A stretch of DNA of 64,000 nt from Sulfurimicrobium sp963779055 (GTDB lineage Bacteria > Pseudomonadota > Gammaproteobacteria > Burkholderiales > Sulfuricellaceae). Both the position numbers and the translations under genes were made by a program. Shown piece by piece: positions 50,762 through 59,422 of this stretch; the first letter of the stretch is position 1, and the number at the start of each line of letters is the position of its first letter. The notes beneath the pieces were generated by a model. That model had not been told where the DNA came from. It saw nothing but the letters and a program-made list of their open reading frames with translations, and ran no database searches. The DNA lies in assembly GCA_963779055.1 (NCBI GenBank), contig CAVZWN010000005.1, positions 310,001 to 374,000 on the forward strand, given 5' to 3'.

Positions 50762-51601
50762 ATGCTGAGCTATCGCCATGCCTTTCATGCCGGCAACCAC
50801 GCCGATGTGCTGAAACACCTGCTGCTGATCCAGCTCTCCCGCTACATGGGACAGAAGGACAAGCCTTTCTGGATCATCGACACGCATGCCGGAGCGGGGC
50901 TTTATTCCCTGGATTCGGGCTATGCAACCCAGCTGAAGGAGTATGAAAGCGGCATCGGCAGGCTATGGCAACGCGAGGACCTGCCCCCGGCGCTGGCCGA
51001 GTATGTGAGCCTGGTGCATGCCGTCAACCCCGGCGGGGCGCTGCATTTTTACCCCGGCTCGCCCTGGCTGGCGCTGCAAACCTTGCGCGCTCAGGATCGC
51101 CTGCGGCTGTTCGAACTGCACAGCAGCGACAGCCGGATCTTGCAGGATAATTTCGCTGACCGGCGGGTCGCCATCACCACCGCCAACGGCTTTGACGCGC
51201 TCAAGGCGCTGCTCCCCCCGCCGCCCCGCCGCGCGCTGGTACTGATCGATCCTTCCTACGAGACCCGCGACGACTACACAAACGTCATCTCGGCGCTGAA
51301 AGACGGCCTGACGCGCTTTGCCACCGGCACCTATGCAATCTGGTATCCGCAGCTCTCCCGGCCAGAAGCGCGGCAGTTGCCTGAAAAACTCAAAAACCTG
51401 CCGGTAAAAAACTGGCTGCATGCCGCCCTGACCGTGCATACCCCATCATCCGATGGCTTCGGCATGCATGGCAGCGGGATGTTCATCATCAACCCGCCCT
51501 GGACGCTGCATAAAACACTCGCAGAAATCATGCCTTATCTGGCACAGACACTCGGGCAGGATGCCGGAGCAGGCTTCACCCTGGAGCAGGAAACGCTGTA
51601 G
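50762..51601 (+). CDS. rlmJ: 23S rRNA (adenine2030-N6)-methyltransferase RlmJ
   Basis: A 279-residue methyltransferase starting MLSYRHAFHAGNHADVLKHL, the RlmJ signature. DTHAGAGLY is the SAM-binding motif and IDPSYE the catalytic DPPY-type motif. It methylates A2030 of 23S rRNA. An upstream in-frame ATG at 50699 overlaps a dispersed repeat and is not used. Confidence 0.95.
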   Translation: MLSYRHAFHAGNHADVLKHLLLIQLSRYMGQKDKPFWIIDTHAGAGLYSLDSGYATQLKEYESGIGRLWQREDLPPALAEYVSLVHAVNPGGALHFYPGSPWLALQTLRAQDRLRLFELHSSDSRILQDNFADRRVAITTANGFDALKALLPPPPRRALVLIDPSYETRDDYTNVISALKDGLTRFATGTYAIWYPQLSRPEARQLPEKLKNLPVKNWLHAALTVHTPSSDGFGMHGSGMFIINPPWTLHKTLAEIMPYLAQTLGQDAGAGFTLEQETL

Positions 51602-51718
51602 CACAGATTTCCAGATGAAATTGATGACATTTAAGAACAGGAATATGGACCAAATGCTGTTAGAATTTTTGCCCTGCGGGGCTGGTAAAACCCATAAAAA
51701 CATTCTGGAGGAAAAGGC

Positions 51719-52546
51719 ATGAAACGTTTTTTGTCGTATCTGATTATTGCGCTGTGTTTCCCGCTTTCCGCCCATGCGGCCGCCAAACCTGCAGTACCCG
51801 CAGAAAGTTTGCTGTTCGGCATCAACGAAGGCACAGCCGGGCAACAAGGGGTTGGTGAGATTCAACGAAAATACCGGGCCCTTGCTGATTTCTTCTCCAG
51901 GACACTGCAAAAACCGGTCAAACTGGAATCCTCTCAAAACCTGACAAGCTCGACCGCCAATCTCAACAAGGGGCGTTACGCGCTATTCTTTTCAAAACCG
52001 GCCAACGTCTCGGCCAAGGCCATACGCGACCATCAGTATCAACTGGTCGCCATGGCCAAGGGTGAGTTCACGGTCAAATTCATTGTAAACGCCAACTCCC
52101 CCCTGAAAAAACCGGAAGATATTCTTGGAAAACGCATTTCCATGGCCAAGGGAACCTTCATGGAAAGGGCTGGCTTGGCCGAGTTGCGTGACCGGAGCTT
52201 GACTCCCGCTGCAAACAATATCCAGGCCGCAAGATTCCAGGACGCAATCGAATTCATCGTGGAAAAAGGGTTTGCCGATGTCGGCATGGTGTCGCCCGTC
52301 GTAGCCAAAAACTGGGTCGCCAAGGGAGGCAGCGTATTGTTCGAAAGCCGCAAGATGCCGTTCTGGTCGATCATCGCTTCACCCGACATGAGCAAGGAGG
52401 ATGTAATGAAAATTCAGACTGCCCTGGTCAATCTGGAAAGCTCCGAAGATGGCAAGCAACTGCTGGCAAAACTGGGCGTAAAAGGCTTTGTTCCAGGCAG
52501 CCAGCAGGAGTACCTCGACCTGCAGAACTGGCTGGAGAAAAAATAG
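51719..52546 (+). CDS. PhnD-like periplasmic phosphate/phosphonate-binding protein
   Basis: A 275-residue exported protein (signal MKRFLSYLIIALCFPLSAHA). The fold is that of PhnD-type solute-binding proteins: LLFGINEGTAGQQG at the start, FFSRTLQKPVKLESSQN, then NANSPLKKPEDILGKRISMAKG. No ABC transporter genes are beside it, so it may serve as a sensor or orphan binding protein. GGAGGAAAAGGC precedes the ATG. The ligand is not known. Confidence 0.8.
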   Translation: MKRFLSYLIIALCFPLSAHAAAKPAVPAESLLFGINEGTAGQQGVGEIQRKYRALADFFSRTLQKPVKLESSQNLTSSTANLNKGRYALFFSKPANVSAKAIRDHQYQLVAMAKGEFTVKFIVNANSPLKKPEDILGKRISMAKGTFMERAGLAELRDRSLTPAANNIQAARFQDAIEFIVEKGFADVGMVSPVVAKNWVAKGGSVLFESRKMPFWSIIASPDMSKEDVMKIQTALVNLESSEDGKQLLAKLGVKGFVPGSQQEYLDLQNWLEKK

Positions 52547-52583
52547 GCCGAACCCAGCGTAATATAAATCAGACCTCCTTACC

Positions 52584-53123
52584 ATGCGTCACCTTCCCCT
52601 GCTCTGGCAACCGCGCCCACCGACCATGCACTGCCCCTATCGCTCATGGCTGGTCGACCGGGGTTCGCTTACGCACCGCATCCGGATGCGGTGCAACGCA
52701 TTCAGCGTACGCGGCTTGCGTCTCGCTCTGGGCAGACCAGGGCGCGACGAAGCGGCCTCCGTCAATCTCAACCCGCGCAATTTTGCCCTGCTGCGCGAAG
52801 TTCACCTGTACTGCGGCGAAACGCCGGTGGTGTTTGCGCACAGCGTTATTCCCCGCGCCGGACTACGCGGCCCATGGCAGGCACTGAGCAAACTGGGTAG
52901 TAAACCGCTGGGCGCAGCCCTGTTCACAAACCCGAGAGTGCAGCGCAAACCCCTGCAGTTTAAAAAGCTCAATCGCCGTCATGAACTCTATCGCCGTGCC
53001 AGCCGTATTCTGAATGATTGCCCGGCCCACCTCTGGGCTCGCCGTTCGGTCTTTACGCTGGGCCGCTACCCGATTCTGGTAACGGAGGTTTTTCTGCCCG
53101 GCATCCTGGAACTGGCACCATGA
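52584..53123 (+). CDS. ubiC: Chorismate lyase UbiC
   Basis: A 179-residue cytosolic enzyme that converts chorismate to 4-hydroxybenzoate, the first step of ubiquinone ring synthesis. Family features: W-x-DRGSLT near the start, the arginine in REVHLYCGETPVVFAHSVIP, and LGxxLFTNP. It overlaps ubiA by four bases (ATGA). Confidence 0.94.
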   Translation: MRHLPLLWQPRPPTMHCPYRSWLVDRGSLTHRIRMRCNAFSVRGLRLALGRPGRDEAASVNLNPRNFALLREVHLYCGETPVVFAHSVIPRAGLRGPWQALSKLGSKPLGAALFTNPRVQRKPLQFKKLNRRHELYRRASRILNDCPAHLWARRSVFTLGRYPILVTEVFLPGILELAP

Positions 53124-54010
53124 AACTGAAACAAAAACTCGATTTATATGAACGCCTGATGCGGCTCGACAGGCCCATCGGCATCCTGCTGCTGGCCTGG
53201 CCGACGCTCTGGGCGCTGTGGATTTCTTCTGCCGGTCAGCCGAACTGGATCATCCTGTGGATTTTCATGCTCGGCACGGTACTGATGCGCTCAGCAGGTT
53301 GCGTCATCAACGACTATGCCGACCGCAATTTTGATCCGCACGTCGAGCGCACCCGGAACCGCCCCATGGCCGCCGGACTGGTCAGCAAGAAAGAAGCGCT
53401 GACCCTGTTCGCCGTGCTCATTATCAGCGCCCTGCTTCTGATCCTGCGCCTCAACAAACTGACCGTCATGCTGTCTGTCGCCGCATTCTTCCTGGCCGCC
53501 AGCTATCCTTTCACCAAGCGTTTCTTTGCCATTCCCCAGGCCTACCTCGGCGTTGCTTTCGGCTTCGGCATCCCCATGGCCTTCGCGGCGCAAACGAACA
53601 CGGTGCCGGTTATTGCCTGGCTCATGCTGCTGGCCAATATTTTCTGGGCCGTTGCCTACGACACCGAATATGCCATGGTGGACCGCGAGGATGACCTCAA
53701 GATTGGAATCAAGACTTCCGCCATCACCTTTGGCCAATACGACGTGCTGGCTGTACTGATCTGCTACGGCATGACCCTGGCCATCCTTGCCGGAGTCGGC
53801 GCAGCACTCAGGCTCGGACTGTATTATTACCTCGGCCTCGCCGTGGCACTGGGTATCGCCGTCTATCACTACACCCTGATCAGGAACCGGGATAAGGACA
53901 AGTGCTTCAAGGCCTTTATCCATAACAACTGGTTCGGTGCAGCGATCTTCGGCGGCATCCTGCTAAACTACTGGCAAACGACGCTCAGTTACCTGAAAAA
54001 TTTTTATTGA
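53120..54010 (+). CDS. ubiA: 4-hydroxybenzoate octaprenyltransferase UbiA
   Basis: A 296-residue integral membrane prenyltransferase with about eight helices. Two aspartate-rich motifs are present: NDYADRNFDPHVERTRNRP and YDTEYAMVDREDDLKIGIKT. It attaches the polyprenyl tail to 4-hydroxybenzoate. It is coupled to ubiC by overlap. With UbiD nearby it shows an aerobic ubiquinone pathway in this organism. Confidence 0.96.
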   Translation: MKLKQKLDLYERLMRLDRPIGILLLAWPTLWALWISSAGQPNWIILWIFMLGTVLMRSAGCVINDYADRNFDPHVERTRNRPMAAGLVSKKEALTLFAVLIISALLLILRLNKLTVMLSVAAFFLAASYPFTKRFFAIPQAYLGVAFGFGIPMAFAAQTNTVPVIAWLMLLANIFWAVAYDTEYAMVDREDDLKIGIKTSAITFGQYDVLAVLICYGMTLAILAGVGAALRLGLYYYLGLAVALGIAVYHYTLIRNRDKDKCFKAFIHNNWFGAAIFGGILLNYWQTTLSYLKNFY

Positions 54011-54082
54011 TCTCAGGCGGGCGCAACAAGACCGATCCAGGCTGCACGCCAGCCCGAGCGCCCAACCGCACAAGGAGTTGCC

Positions 54083-54529
54083 ATGCGCCATACCATATTG
54101 ATTCTTTCCCTGCTATTGCCTGCTTCACTGGCCCTGGCTCAAGCGCCTGCCCCCCCTCAGGATCACCGTCAACTGGTCGAGATGCCCGATTTGCCGCGTA
54201 GCCTGATGCGCGCCGACATGCAGGACCATCTGCTGGCATTGAACGAAATCATCGGCTATCTGGCGGAAAACCGGCTCGATGCCGCTGCCGAAACCGCGGA
54301 AAAACGCATGGGCCAAAGCAGCATGGGCAAGCATGCCGCCATCGCACGCGGCCAGGGTCCGGGCCGCTTCATGCCGAACACCATGCAACAGATGGGCTGG
54401 AACATGCACGACGCCGCGACCGAATTCGCCAAAGTGGCGCATCAGGGCGACCGGACCAAGGCGCTTACGGCATTGCAGCAGCTCACATCAAGTTGCGTGG
54501 CCTGCCATATGTCCTTCCGCACCCGCTAA
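54083..54529 (+). CDS. Cytochrome c'-like class II cytochrome
   Basis: A 148-residue exported protein (signal MRHTILILSLLLPASLALAQ) made of helices, with a single heme site CVACHMSFR near the C-terminus, the class II cytochrome c arrangement. Cytochromes c' bind nitric oxide in denitrifiers; this one may be relevant to NirS activity, but the family is broad and lengths vary. It is followed by a small membrane protein gene after 12 bases. Confidence 0.82.
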   Translation: MRHTILILSLLLPASLALAQAPAPPQDHRQLVEMPDLPRSLMRADMQDHLLALNEIIGYLAENRLDAAAETAEKRMGQSSMGKHAAIARGQGPGRFMPNTMQQMGWNMHDAATEFAKVAHQGDRTKALTALQQLTSSCVACHMSFRTR

Positions 54530-54541
54530 GGAATAATTGAC

Positions 54542-54886
54542 ATGAACGTACCCGCCCACACCCCCGACCTCGATTCCGCCAAGACCATCACCACCGTGGT
54601 TTATGCATTGCAGGCCCTGTCCTTTTTCGTCGGCATTACCGCCATCGTTGCCATCGTGATCAATTACGTCAAAGTCGACGATATACGCGGCACCTGGCTG
54701 GAATCGCACTTCCGCTGGCAGATCCGCACCTTCTGGTTCGGTCTGCTGTGGGGCGTGATCGGCAGCGTTTTGCTCATCGTACTGGTGGGCTGGTTTGTTT
54801 TAGCAGCCGATGCCGTCTGGGTGATCTACCGCATCGTCAAGGGCTGGCTGCGCCTCAATGACGGCAAGGAAATGGTTTTCGAATGA
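54542..54886 (+). CDS. Small membrane protein (DUF4870-like)
   Basis: A 114-residue protein with three helices (about 18-42, 60-82 and 84-100), including FFVGITAIVAIVINYVKVDD and HFRWQIRTFWFGLLWGVIGS. It resembles short membrane proteins of unknown function common in betaproteobacteria. Its stop overlaps the ubiD start (ATGA), so the two are cotranscribed. Confidence 0.75.
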   Translation: MNVPAHTPDLDSAKTITTVVYALQALSFFVGITAIVAIVINYVKVDDIRGTWLESHFRWQIRTFWFGLLWGVIGSVLLIVLVGWFVLAADAVWVIYRIVKGWLRLNDGKEMVFE

Positions 54887-56346
54887 AATACAAGGACCTG
54901 CGCGACTTCATCGCACAACTTGAGCAACAGGGCGAACTGAAGCGCATCAGCACCGCCGTCGACCCAAATCTGGAAATGACCGAAATCTGCGACCGCGTAC
55001 TGCGTGCGGAAGGCCCGGCCATCCTGTTCGAAAACCCGAAAGGCCACAGCATCCCGGTGCTGGCCAATCTGTTCGGCACCCCAAAGCGCGTTGCCATGGG
55101 CATGGGCGAGGATTCGGTGGAGGCATTGCGCGAAGTCGGCAAATTGCTGGCTTTTCTGAAAGAACCCGAACCGCCCAAGGGTCTGAAAGAAGCCTGGGAC
55201 AAGCTGCCGATCTTCAAGCAGGTGCTCAACATGGCACCGAAAGAGCTTTCCAGCGCCCCCTGCCAGGACGTGGTGTGGGAAGGCAAGGATATTGATCTCG
55301 CCAGGCTTCCCATCCAGACCTGCTGGCCGGGAGATGTGGCACCGCTCATTACCTGGGGGCTGGTGATCACCAAAGGGCCCTACAAGAAACGCCAGAACCT
55401 CGGCATCTACCGCCAGCAGGTGATCGCGCCCAACAAGGTCATCATGCGCTGGCTCGCCCATCGCGGCGGAGCGCTGGACCTGCGCGATTTTCAGGAAGCC
55501 AACCCGGGCCAGCCCTTCCCGGTTTCCGTGGCACTCGGTGCCGACCCGGCCACGATACTGGGCGCAGTAACGCCGGTGCCGGATTCGCTTTCCGAATACC
55601 AGTTCGCCGGCCTGTTGCGCGGCTCCAAGACCGAACTGGTGAAATGCCTGGGCAATGACCTGCAGGTACCCGCCAGCGCCGAAATCGTGCTCGAAGGCGT
55701 GATCCATCCCGGCGAAATGGCGCCGGAAGGCCCCTACGGCGACCACACCGGCTACTACAACGAAGTGGCCGAGTTCCCGGTCTTCACCATCGAGCGCATC
55801 ACGATGCGCAAGAACCCGATCTACCACAGCACCTACACCGGCAAGCCGCCAGACGAACCGGCCATCCTTGGCGTGGCGCTGAACGAGGTCTTCGTGCCGC
55901 TGCTACAGAAGCAATACCCGGAAATCACCGATTTCTACCTGCCGCCGGAAGGCTGCTCCTACCGCATGGCCATCGTCAGCATCAAGAAACAGTACCCCGG
56001 CCACGCCAAGCGCGTGCTGTTCGGCGTGTGGAGTTTCCTGCGCCAGTTCATGTACACCAAATTCATCATCGTCACCGACGAGGACGTCAACATCCGCGAC
56101 TGGAAGGAAGTGATCTGGGCCATGACCACCCGCGTCGACCCGGCGCGCGATACGCTGCTGATTGAGAACACGCCTATCGACTACCTCGACTTCGCCAGTC
56201 CGGTCTCCGGCCTGGGCAGCAAAATGGGCATGGACGCCACCAACAAGTGGCCGGGCGAAACCAGCCGTGAATGGGGGCGGCCCATCGTCATGGACGAGGC
56301 GGTGAAGCACCGGGTGGACGAGATGTGGCAGAAGCTGGGGCTATAA
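54883..56346 (+). CDS. ubiD: UbiD, 3-octaprenyl-4-hydroxybenzoate decarboxylase
   Basis: A 487-residue prenylated-flavin-dependent decarboxylase in ubiquinone synthesis. Family features: an ENPKGHSIPVLANLFG segment, the ELxxxxE catalytic region around EIVLEGVIHPGEMAPEGPYG, and DHTGYYN. The length is normal. It needs the UbiX cofactor enzyme, not in this window. Confidence 0.96.
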   Translation: MKYKDLRDFIAQLEQQGELKRISTAVDPNLEMTEICDRVLRAEGPAILFENPKGHSIPVLANLFGTPKRVAMGMGEDSVEALREVGKLLAFLKEPEPPKGLKEAWDKLPIFKQVLNMAPKELSSAPCQDVVWEGKDIDLARLPIQTCWPGDVAPLITWGLVITKGPYKKRQNLGIYRQQVIAPNKVIMRWLAHRGGALDLRDFQEANPGQPFPVSVALGADPATILGAVTPVPDSLSEYQFAGLLRGSKTELVKCLGNDLQVPASAEIVLEGVIHPGEMAPEGPYGDHTGYYNEVAEFPVFTIERITMRKNPIYHSTYTGKPPDEPAILGVALNEVFVPLLQKQYPEITDFYLPPEGCSYRMAIVSIKKQYPGHAKRVLFGVWSFLRQFMYTKFIIVTDEDVNIRDWKEVIWAMTTRVDPARDTLLIENTPIDYLDFASPVSGLGSKMGMDATNKWPGETSREWGRPIVMDEAVKHRVDEMWQKLGL

Positions 56347-56368
56347 TCCTAAAAACCTCAGTTCGGAA

Positions 56369-56494
56369 CCACGGAGTTCACGGAGGGCACGGAGAAAGGC
56401 AGTCTTGGGCCTTTTTATGGACTCACCCGATGGGTGAATGCCAAATAACGTGCAGTTCATTGTTTTTACTCCGTGTTCTCCGTGAACTCCGTGG
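56369..56494. repeat. Perfect 17-bp inverted repeat, CCACGGAG family
   Basis: CCACGGAGTTCACGGAG at 56369-56385 is matched exactly in reverse complement at 56478-56494, around a 92-base centre. It spans most of the gap between ubiD and the ArsR-type regulator and is a fifth dispersed repeat family. Confidence 0.85.
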
Positions 56495-56523
56495 CTAACT
56501 GCTTTTTTTAGGATAATTCAGCC

Positions 56524-57192
56524 ATGACCAACCCGCTTTCGCCCAAGAAACGCCTGTTCGAGCAATTTGCCCGCGTGGCGAAATCCCTTGCCAGCGCTAA
56601 CCGCCTTGAACTGCTGGAAGCCCTCGCCCAGGGCGAACGCGGCGTGGATGCCCTGTCGCAAGCCAGCGGCATGTCGGTCGCCAATACTTCCCACCACCTG
56701 CAAATCCTGCGTGAGGGCGGCCTGGTGCAGTCACGCAAGGAAGGCCTGCAGGTGATCTACAGCCTGGCAGGCGATGATGTTCTTCACCTCATCACGGCCA
56801 TGCAACAGGTAGCGGAAACCCATCTGGCGGAAGTTGACCGCATTGTGCGCGACAACTTCGAGAGCAAGGACAACCTCACCCCGCTGCGACGCGATGAACT
56901 ACTGGAGCAAGTCCGCTCCGGTGGCGCCATGGTGATCGACGTGCGCCCGCCATCGGAATATGCAGCCGGCCACATCGAAGGCGCGGTCAACATCCCTTTG
57001 AACCTGCTTAAAGACCGTCTTGACCAGCTCCCGCGCGATCAGGAAATCGTCGCCTACTGCCGCGGCCCCTACTGCATGCTGGCCTTTGATGCCGTGGCCC
57101 GGCTGCGCGAAGAAGGCTTCAGCGCCCGCCGCCTGGAAGATGGCTTCCCCGAGTGGAAAGCCGAGCAGCGCCCAATTTCCAGTCGCGACTGA
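56524..57192 (+). CDS. ArsR-family regulator fused to a rhodanese domain
   Basis: A 222-residue protein. Residues 10-100 form an ArsR winged helix with recognition helix VANTSHHLQILREGGLVQSR. Residues 125-220 form a rhodanese domain (VIDVRPPSEYAAGHIEGAVN) with CRGPYC as active-site loop. The DNA-binding part has no cysteine pair, so sensing probably occurs at the rhodanese cysteines through persulfide. It lies upstream of DsrE-family and TauE/SafE genes, each preceded by a shared palindrome, so it likely represses them until sulfane sulfur accumulates. Confidence 0.92.
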   Translation: MTNPLSPKKRLFEQFARVAKSLASANRLELLEALAQGERGVDALSQASGMSVANTSHHLQILREGGLVQSRKEGLQVIYSLAGDDVLHLITAMQQVAETHLAEVDRIVRDNFESKDNLTPLRRDELLEQVRSGGAMVIDVRPPSEYAAGHIEGAVNIPLNLLKDRLDQLPRDQEIVAYCRGPYCMLAFDAVARLREEGFSARRLEDGFPEWKAEQRPISSRD

Positions 57193-57210
57193 TAATTTGC
57201 TAAAACTCTA

Positions 57211-57216
57211 TTGACA
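57211..57216 (+). promoter_or_regulatory. Possible -35 element (TTGACA)
   Basis: A perfect TTGACA lies 68 bases before the DsrE-family start, with the palindrome at 57241 downstream where a repressor would block transcription. No strong -10 lies at 17 bases, so the promoter call is tentative. Confidence 0.35.
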
Positions 57217-57240
57217 CGCATGGCATCTTCTTGTCAGACT

Positions 57241-57260
57241 ATTCAAATACTCGTTTGAAT
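57241..57260. promoter_or_regulatory. Operator-like palindrome upstream of the DsrE-family gene
   Basis: ATTCAAATACTCGTTTGAAT has perfect seven-base arms (ATTCAAA/TTTGAAT), the size and AT-rich form of ArsR-family sites (compare BigR/SqrR operators). It lies 18 bases before the ATG. The half TCGTTTGAATAT is repeated before the next gene. The adjacent ArsR-rhodanese protein is the likely binder. Confidence 0.65.
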
Positions 57261-57278
57261 ATAGATAGGAAAATAGTC

Positions 57279-57629
57279 ATGAACTACCTGTTCATCCTCA
57301 ACGATCCACCCTATGGCACCGAGCGCAGCTACAACGGCCTGCGCCTGGCACGCACATTGTCAAAAGCCGAAGACAATGAGATCCGCGTCTTCCTGCTGGG
57401 CGATGCGGCTTTGTGCGCGAAATCCGGTCAGAAAGTCCCGCAGGGCTACTACAACATCGAGTTTTTCATCCAGAGCATCCTGAAGCGTAACGGCCAGATC
57501 GGTGTCTGTGGCGTATGCATGGAGGCGCGCGGCTTGCGGGATGAAGAGCTGATTCCCGGCGCCCAGCACTCCACCCTGGAGCATCTTGCAGAGTGGACGG
57601 AATGGGCCGGCAAGGTACTGACGTTCTAA
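57279..57629 (+). CDS. DsrE-family sulfur-handling protein
   Basis: A 116-residue protein starting MNYLFILNDPPYGTERSYNG with the DsrE fold. Cysteines occur at ALCAK and in VCGVCMEARGL, the latter a likely sulfur-carrying loop (compare the active cysteine of DsrE/TusD and YchN types). It probably moves persulfide sulfur in the cytosol. It stands between the ArsR-rhodanese regulator and a TauE/SafE transporter and is preceded by a shared operator. Confidence 0.87.
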   Translation: MNYLFILNDPPYGTERSYNGLRLARTLSKAEDNEIRVFLLGDAALCAKSGQKVPQGYYNIEFFIQSILKRNGQIGVCGVCMEARGLRDEELIPGAQHSTLEHLAEWTEWAGKVLTF

Positions 57630-57648
57630 AATATTTACCCTTAATTAA

Positions 57649-57666
57649 GTATTCGTTTGAATATAT
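57649..57666. promoter_or_regulatory. Second operator-like site upstream of the TauE/SafE gene
   Basis: ATTCGTTTGAATATA shares the 12-mer TCGTTTGAATAT with the site at 57241 and has the same distance to the ATG (about 18 bases). A second binding site for the ArsR-rhodanese regulator is likely. Confidence 0.6.
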
Positions 57667-57682
57667 TTCATGGAGACTGATC

Positions 57683-58465
57683 ATGATTTTCCTGGCCATT
57701 CTTTCCGGCGCCATCACCGGCATCGTGCTGGGCCTGTTCGGCAGCGGCGGATCCATCATCGCCATGCCGGCACTGATGCTCCTGCTTAACGTGGAGGCCA
57801 AGTCGGCCATCGCCATGAGCATGGGCATCGTCGCGGTGACCGCCACCATTTCGGGCTGGGATAACTGGCGGCGCGGCAATGTCGACATCAAGGTGGCGAT
57901 GATGTTCGGCCTGTTCGGCGTGATCGGCACCTACGGCGGCGCCCGCCTCGGGGTTTACACACCGGTGCAGGTGCAGCTCACCCTGTTCGCGCTGGTGATG
58001 TATGCCGCCGCCTGGAAGATGCTGCAACCCAAAAAGCAGCCCGTTACTCAACTGGCCACGGCGGGCGGCCCGCCTTTATCGGAAGATGAAACCATTGCGG
58101 CGCACATGGGCCACATCGCCGCCCACGGCGTCGGGGTCGGCGTGCTGACCGGACTGGTGGGCGTGGGCGGCGGGTTCCTGATCGTGCCGGCGCTGGTGCT
58201 GCTGTCCGGCATCCCGATGAAGCTCGCCATCGGTACCTCGCTGGTCATCGTCGCGGCAAAATCTTACGCTGGATTCGCCGGCTATGTCGGGGCGGTGCCG
58301 GTGGACTGGTCAATCATGGCTTCATTCACGGCAGTGACGGTGGCCGGCAGCTTCGTCGGCACACGTATCGCGCACCGCTTCTCGCAGGAGACTCTGAAAC
58401 GCAGCTTCGGGGTTTTCCTGGTATTCGTGGCGAGCTATATTCTGCTCAAGAGCATTGCAATCTGA
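57683..58465 (+). CDS. TauE/SafE-family sulfite or thiol anion exporter
   Basis: A 260-residue integral membrane protein of seven or eight helices with the two family glycine motifs GLFGSGGSIIAMPAL (near residue 18) and GLVGVGGGFLIVPALV (near residue 155). Members move sulfite, sulfoacetate or related anions. Together with the DsrE-family protein it forms a sulfur-stress unit. The start was taken after the palindrome, where a GGAG lies eight bases before the ATG. Confidence 0.9.
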   Translation: MIFLAILSGAITGIVLGLFGSGGSIIAMPALMLLLNVEAKSAIAMSMGIVAVTATISGWDNWRRGNVDIKVAMMFGLFGVIGTYGGARLGVYTPVQVQLTLFALVMYAAAWKMLQPKKQPVTQLATAGGPPLSEDETIAAHMGHIAAHGVGVGVLTGLVGVGGGFLIVPALVLLSGIPMKLAIGTSLVIVAAKSYAGFAGYVGAVPVDWSIMASFTAVTVAGSFVGTRIAHRFSQETLKRSFGVFLVFVASYILLKSIAI

Positions 58466-58485
58466 GTAAAACCAGATTTTTTCCC

Positions 58486-59412
58486 TTACTCGGTTTCCAT
58501 TTCGAGGTAGGTCCTGCTGGCATTACCGCCACTCAACAGATCGAAGTGCTGGAGATGCCTGAAGGCACTCTGATCGAGTGAGGTAATGGCCGTTTGCAGA
58601 TCTGCGCCCTGCTCGATTGCCTGCTTCATGTGGCCGCGCAGCAAGGCCAGATAGTCTCTTGTCTCCCGGCGCGCTTTAGCCAGATCACAGACCCGGCCAT
58701 GGCCGGGAACGATGGTGCGCGGATCGAGTTTTTCCATTTCCGAAAAAGAAGCGAGCCAGTCACGAGTGCTGCTGAAAGGCAGCACCCCGAGCATCCGGTC
58801 CACATAGACCAGATCGCCGGAAAACAGCACACTTTGCTGTGGCAGCCAGACCATGCTGTCGCCCGGTGTATGGCCGCCGTGGAAATACAGCAGATGGATT
58901 TCCTGCCCGCCCAGTTTGAGGATTTCGGACTTTTCATAGAAGCGGTCGGGATAAACTGGCTGGGTTCCAGCTGCCTTCTTGAGGAGAGTCTGGCGCAAAG
59001 CTTCCAGTTGCGCATCGCCGCGCGCCTGCATGTCGGCCAGAGCGGGCCGTGCTGCAATGATCTCGGCACCGATGGATTTGAAGTAGCCGTTGCCCAGCCA
59101 GCGGTGATCCTGCCCGCCGGTATTGATGACGATTTTTACCGGCTGTTTGGTCACCTTCTTGATGACACGGTGGATTTCCTTCGCCACCAGCCAGGTCGGG
59201 CCGCTGTCGATTACCACTACGCCCTCCCTGGTAACCACAAAACCGCTGTTGGCGTTCATACCCTCATTCTGGTAGGTACGCATGCCGGTGTCGCCGACAA
59301 TCGCGTAAACATTTTCTGCCACAGGATGCGCAGAAAGGGTGACTGCATAAGCTGCACTACCAGTCCATAAAGCCGTGAAGAACATCAGCAAGTTAATTAT
59401 CAATTTCATCAT
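58486..59412 (-). CDS. Exported metallo-beta-lactamase-fold protein with altered metal motif
   Basis: A 308-residue protein with a signal peptide (cleavage near AYA). It has the MBL fold: the aspartate strand VVVIDSGPT, the motif after it, FHGGHTPGDSM, LFSGDLVYVD and VPGHGRV. The usual HxHxDH is here GGQDH, so the first two zinc-ligand histidines are absent while the later ones remain. It resembles SoxH-like quinoprotein relay hydrolases. Activity with a reduced metal site is uncertain. It is convergent with the TauE/SafE gene. Confidence 0.85.
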   Translation of the reverse strand: MMKLIINLLMFFTALWTGSAAYAVTLSAHPVAENVYAIVGDTGMRTYQNEGMNANSGFVVTREGVVVIDSGPTWLVAKEIHRVIKKVTKQPVKIVINTGGQDHRWLGNGYFKSIGAEIIAARPALADMQARGDAQLEALRQTLLKKAAGTQPVYPDRFYEKSEILKLGGQEIHLLYFHGGHTPGDSMVWLPQQSVLFSGDLVYVDRMLGVLPFSSTRDWLASFSEMEKLDPRTIVPGHGRVCDLAKARRETRDYLALLRGHMKQAIEQGADLQTAITSLDQSAFRHLQHFDLLSGGNASRTYLEMETE

Positions 59413-59422
59413 CTTCTCTCCG

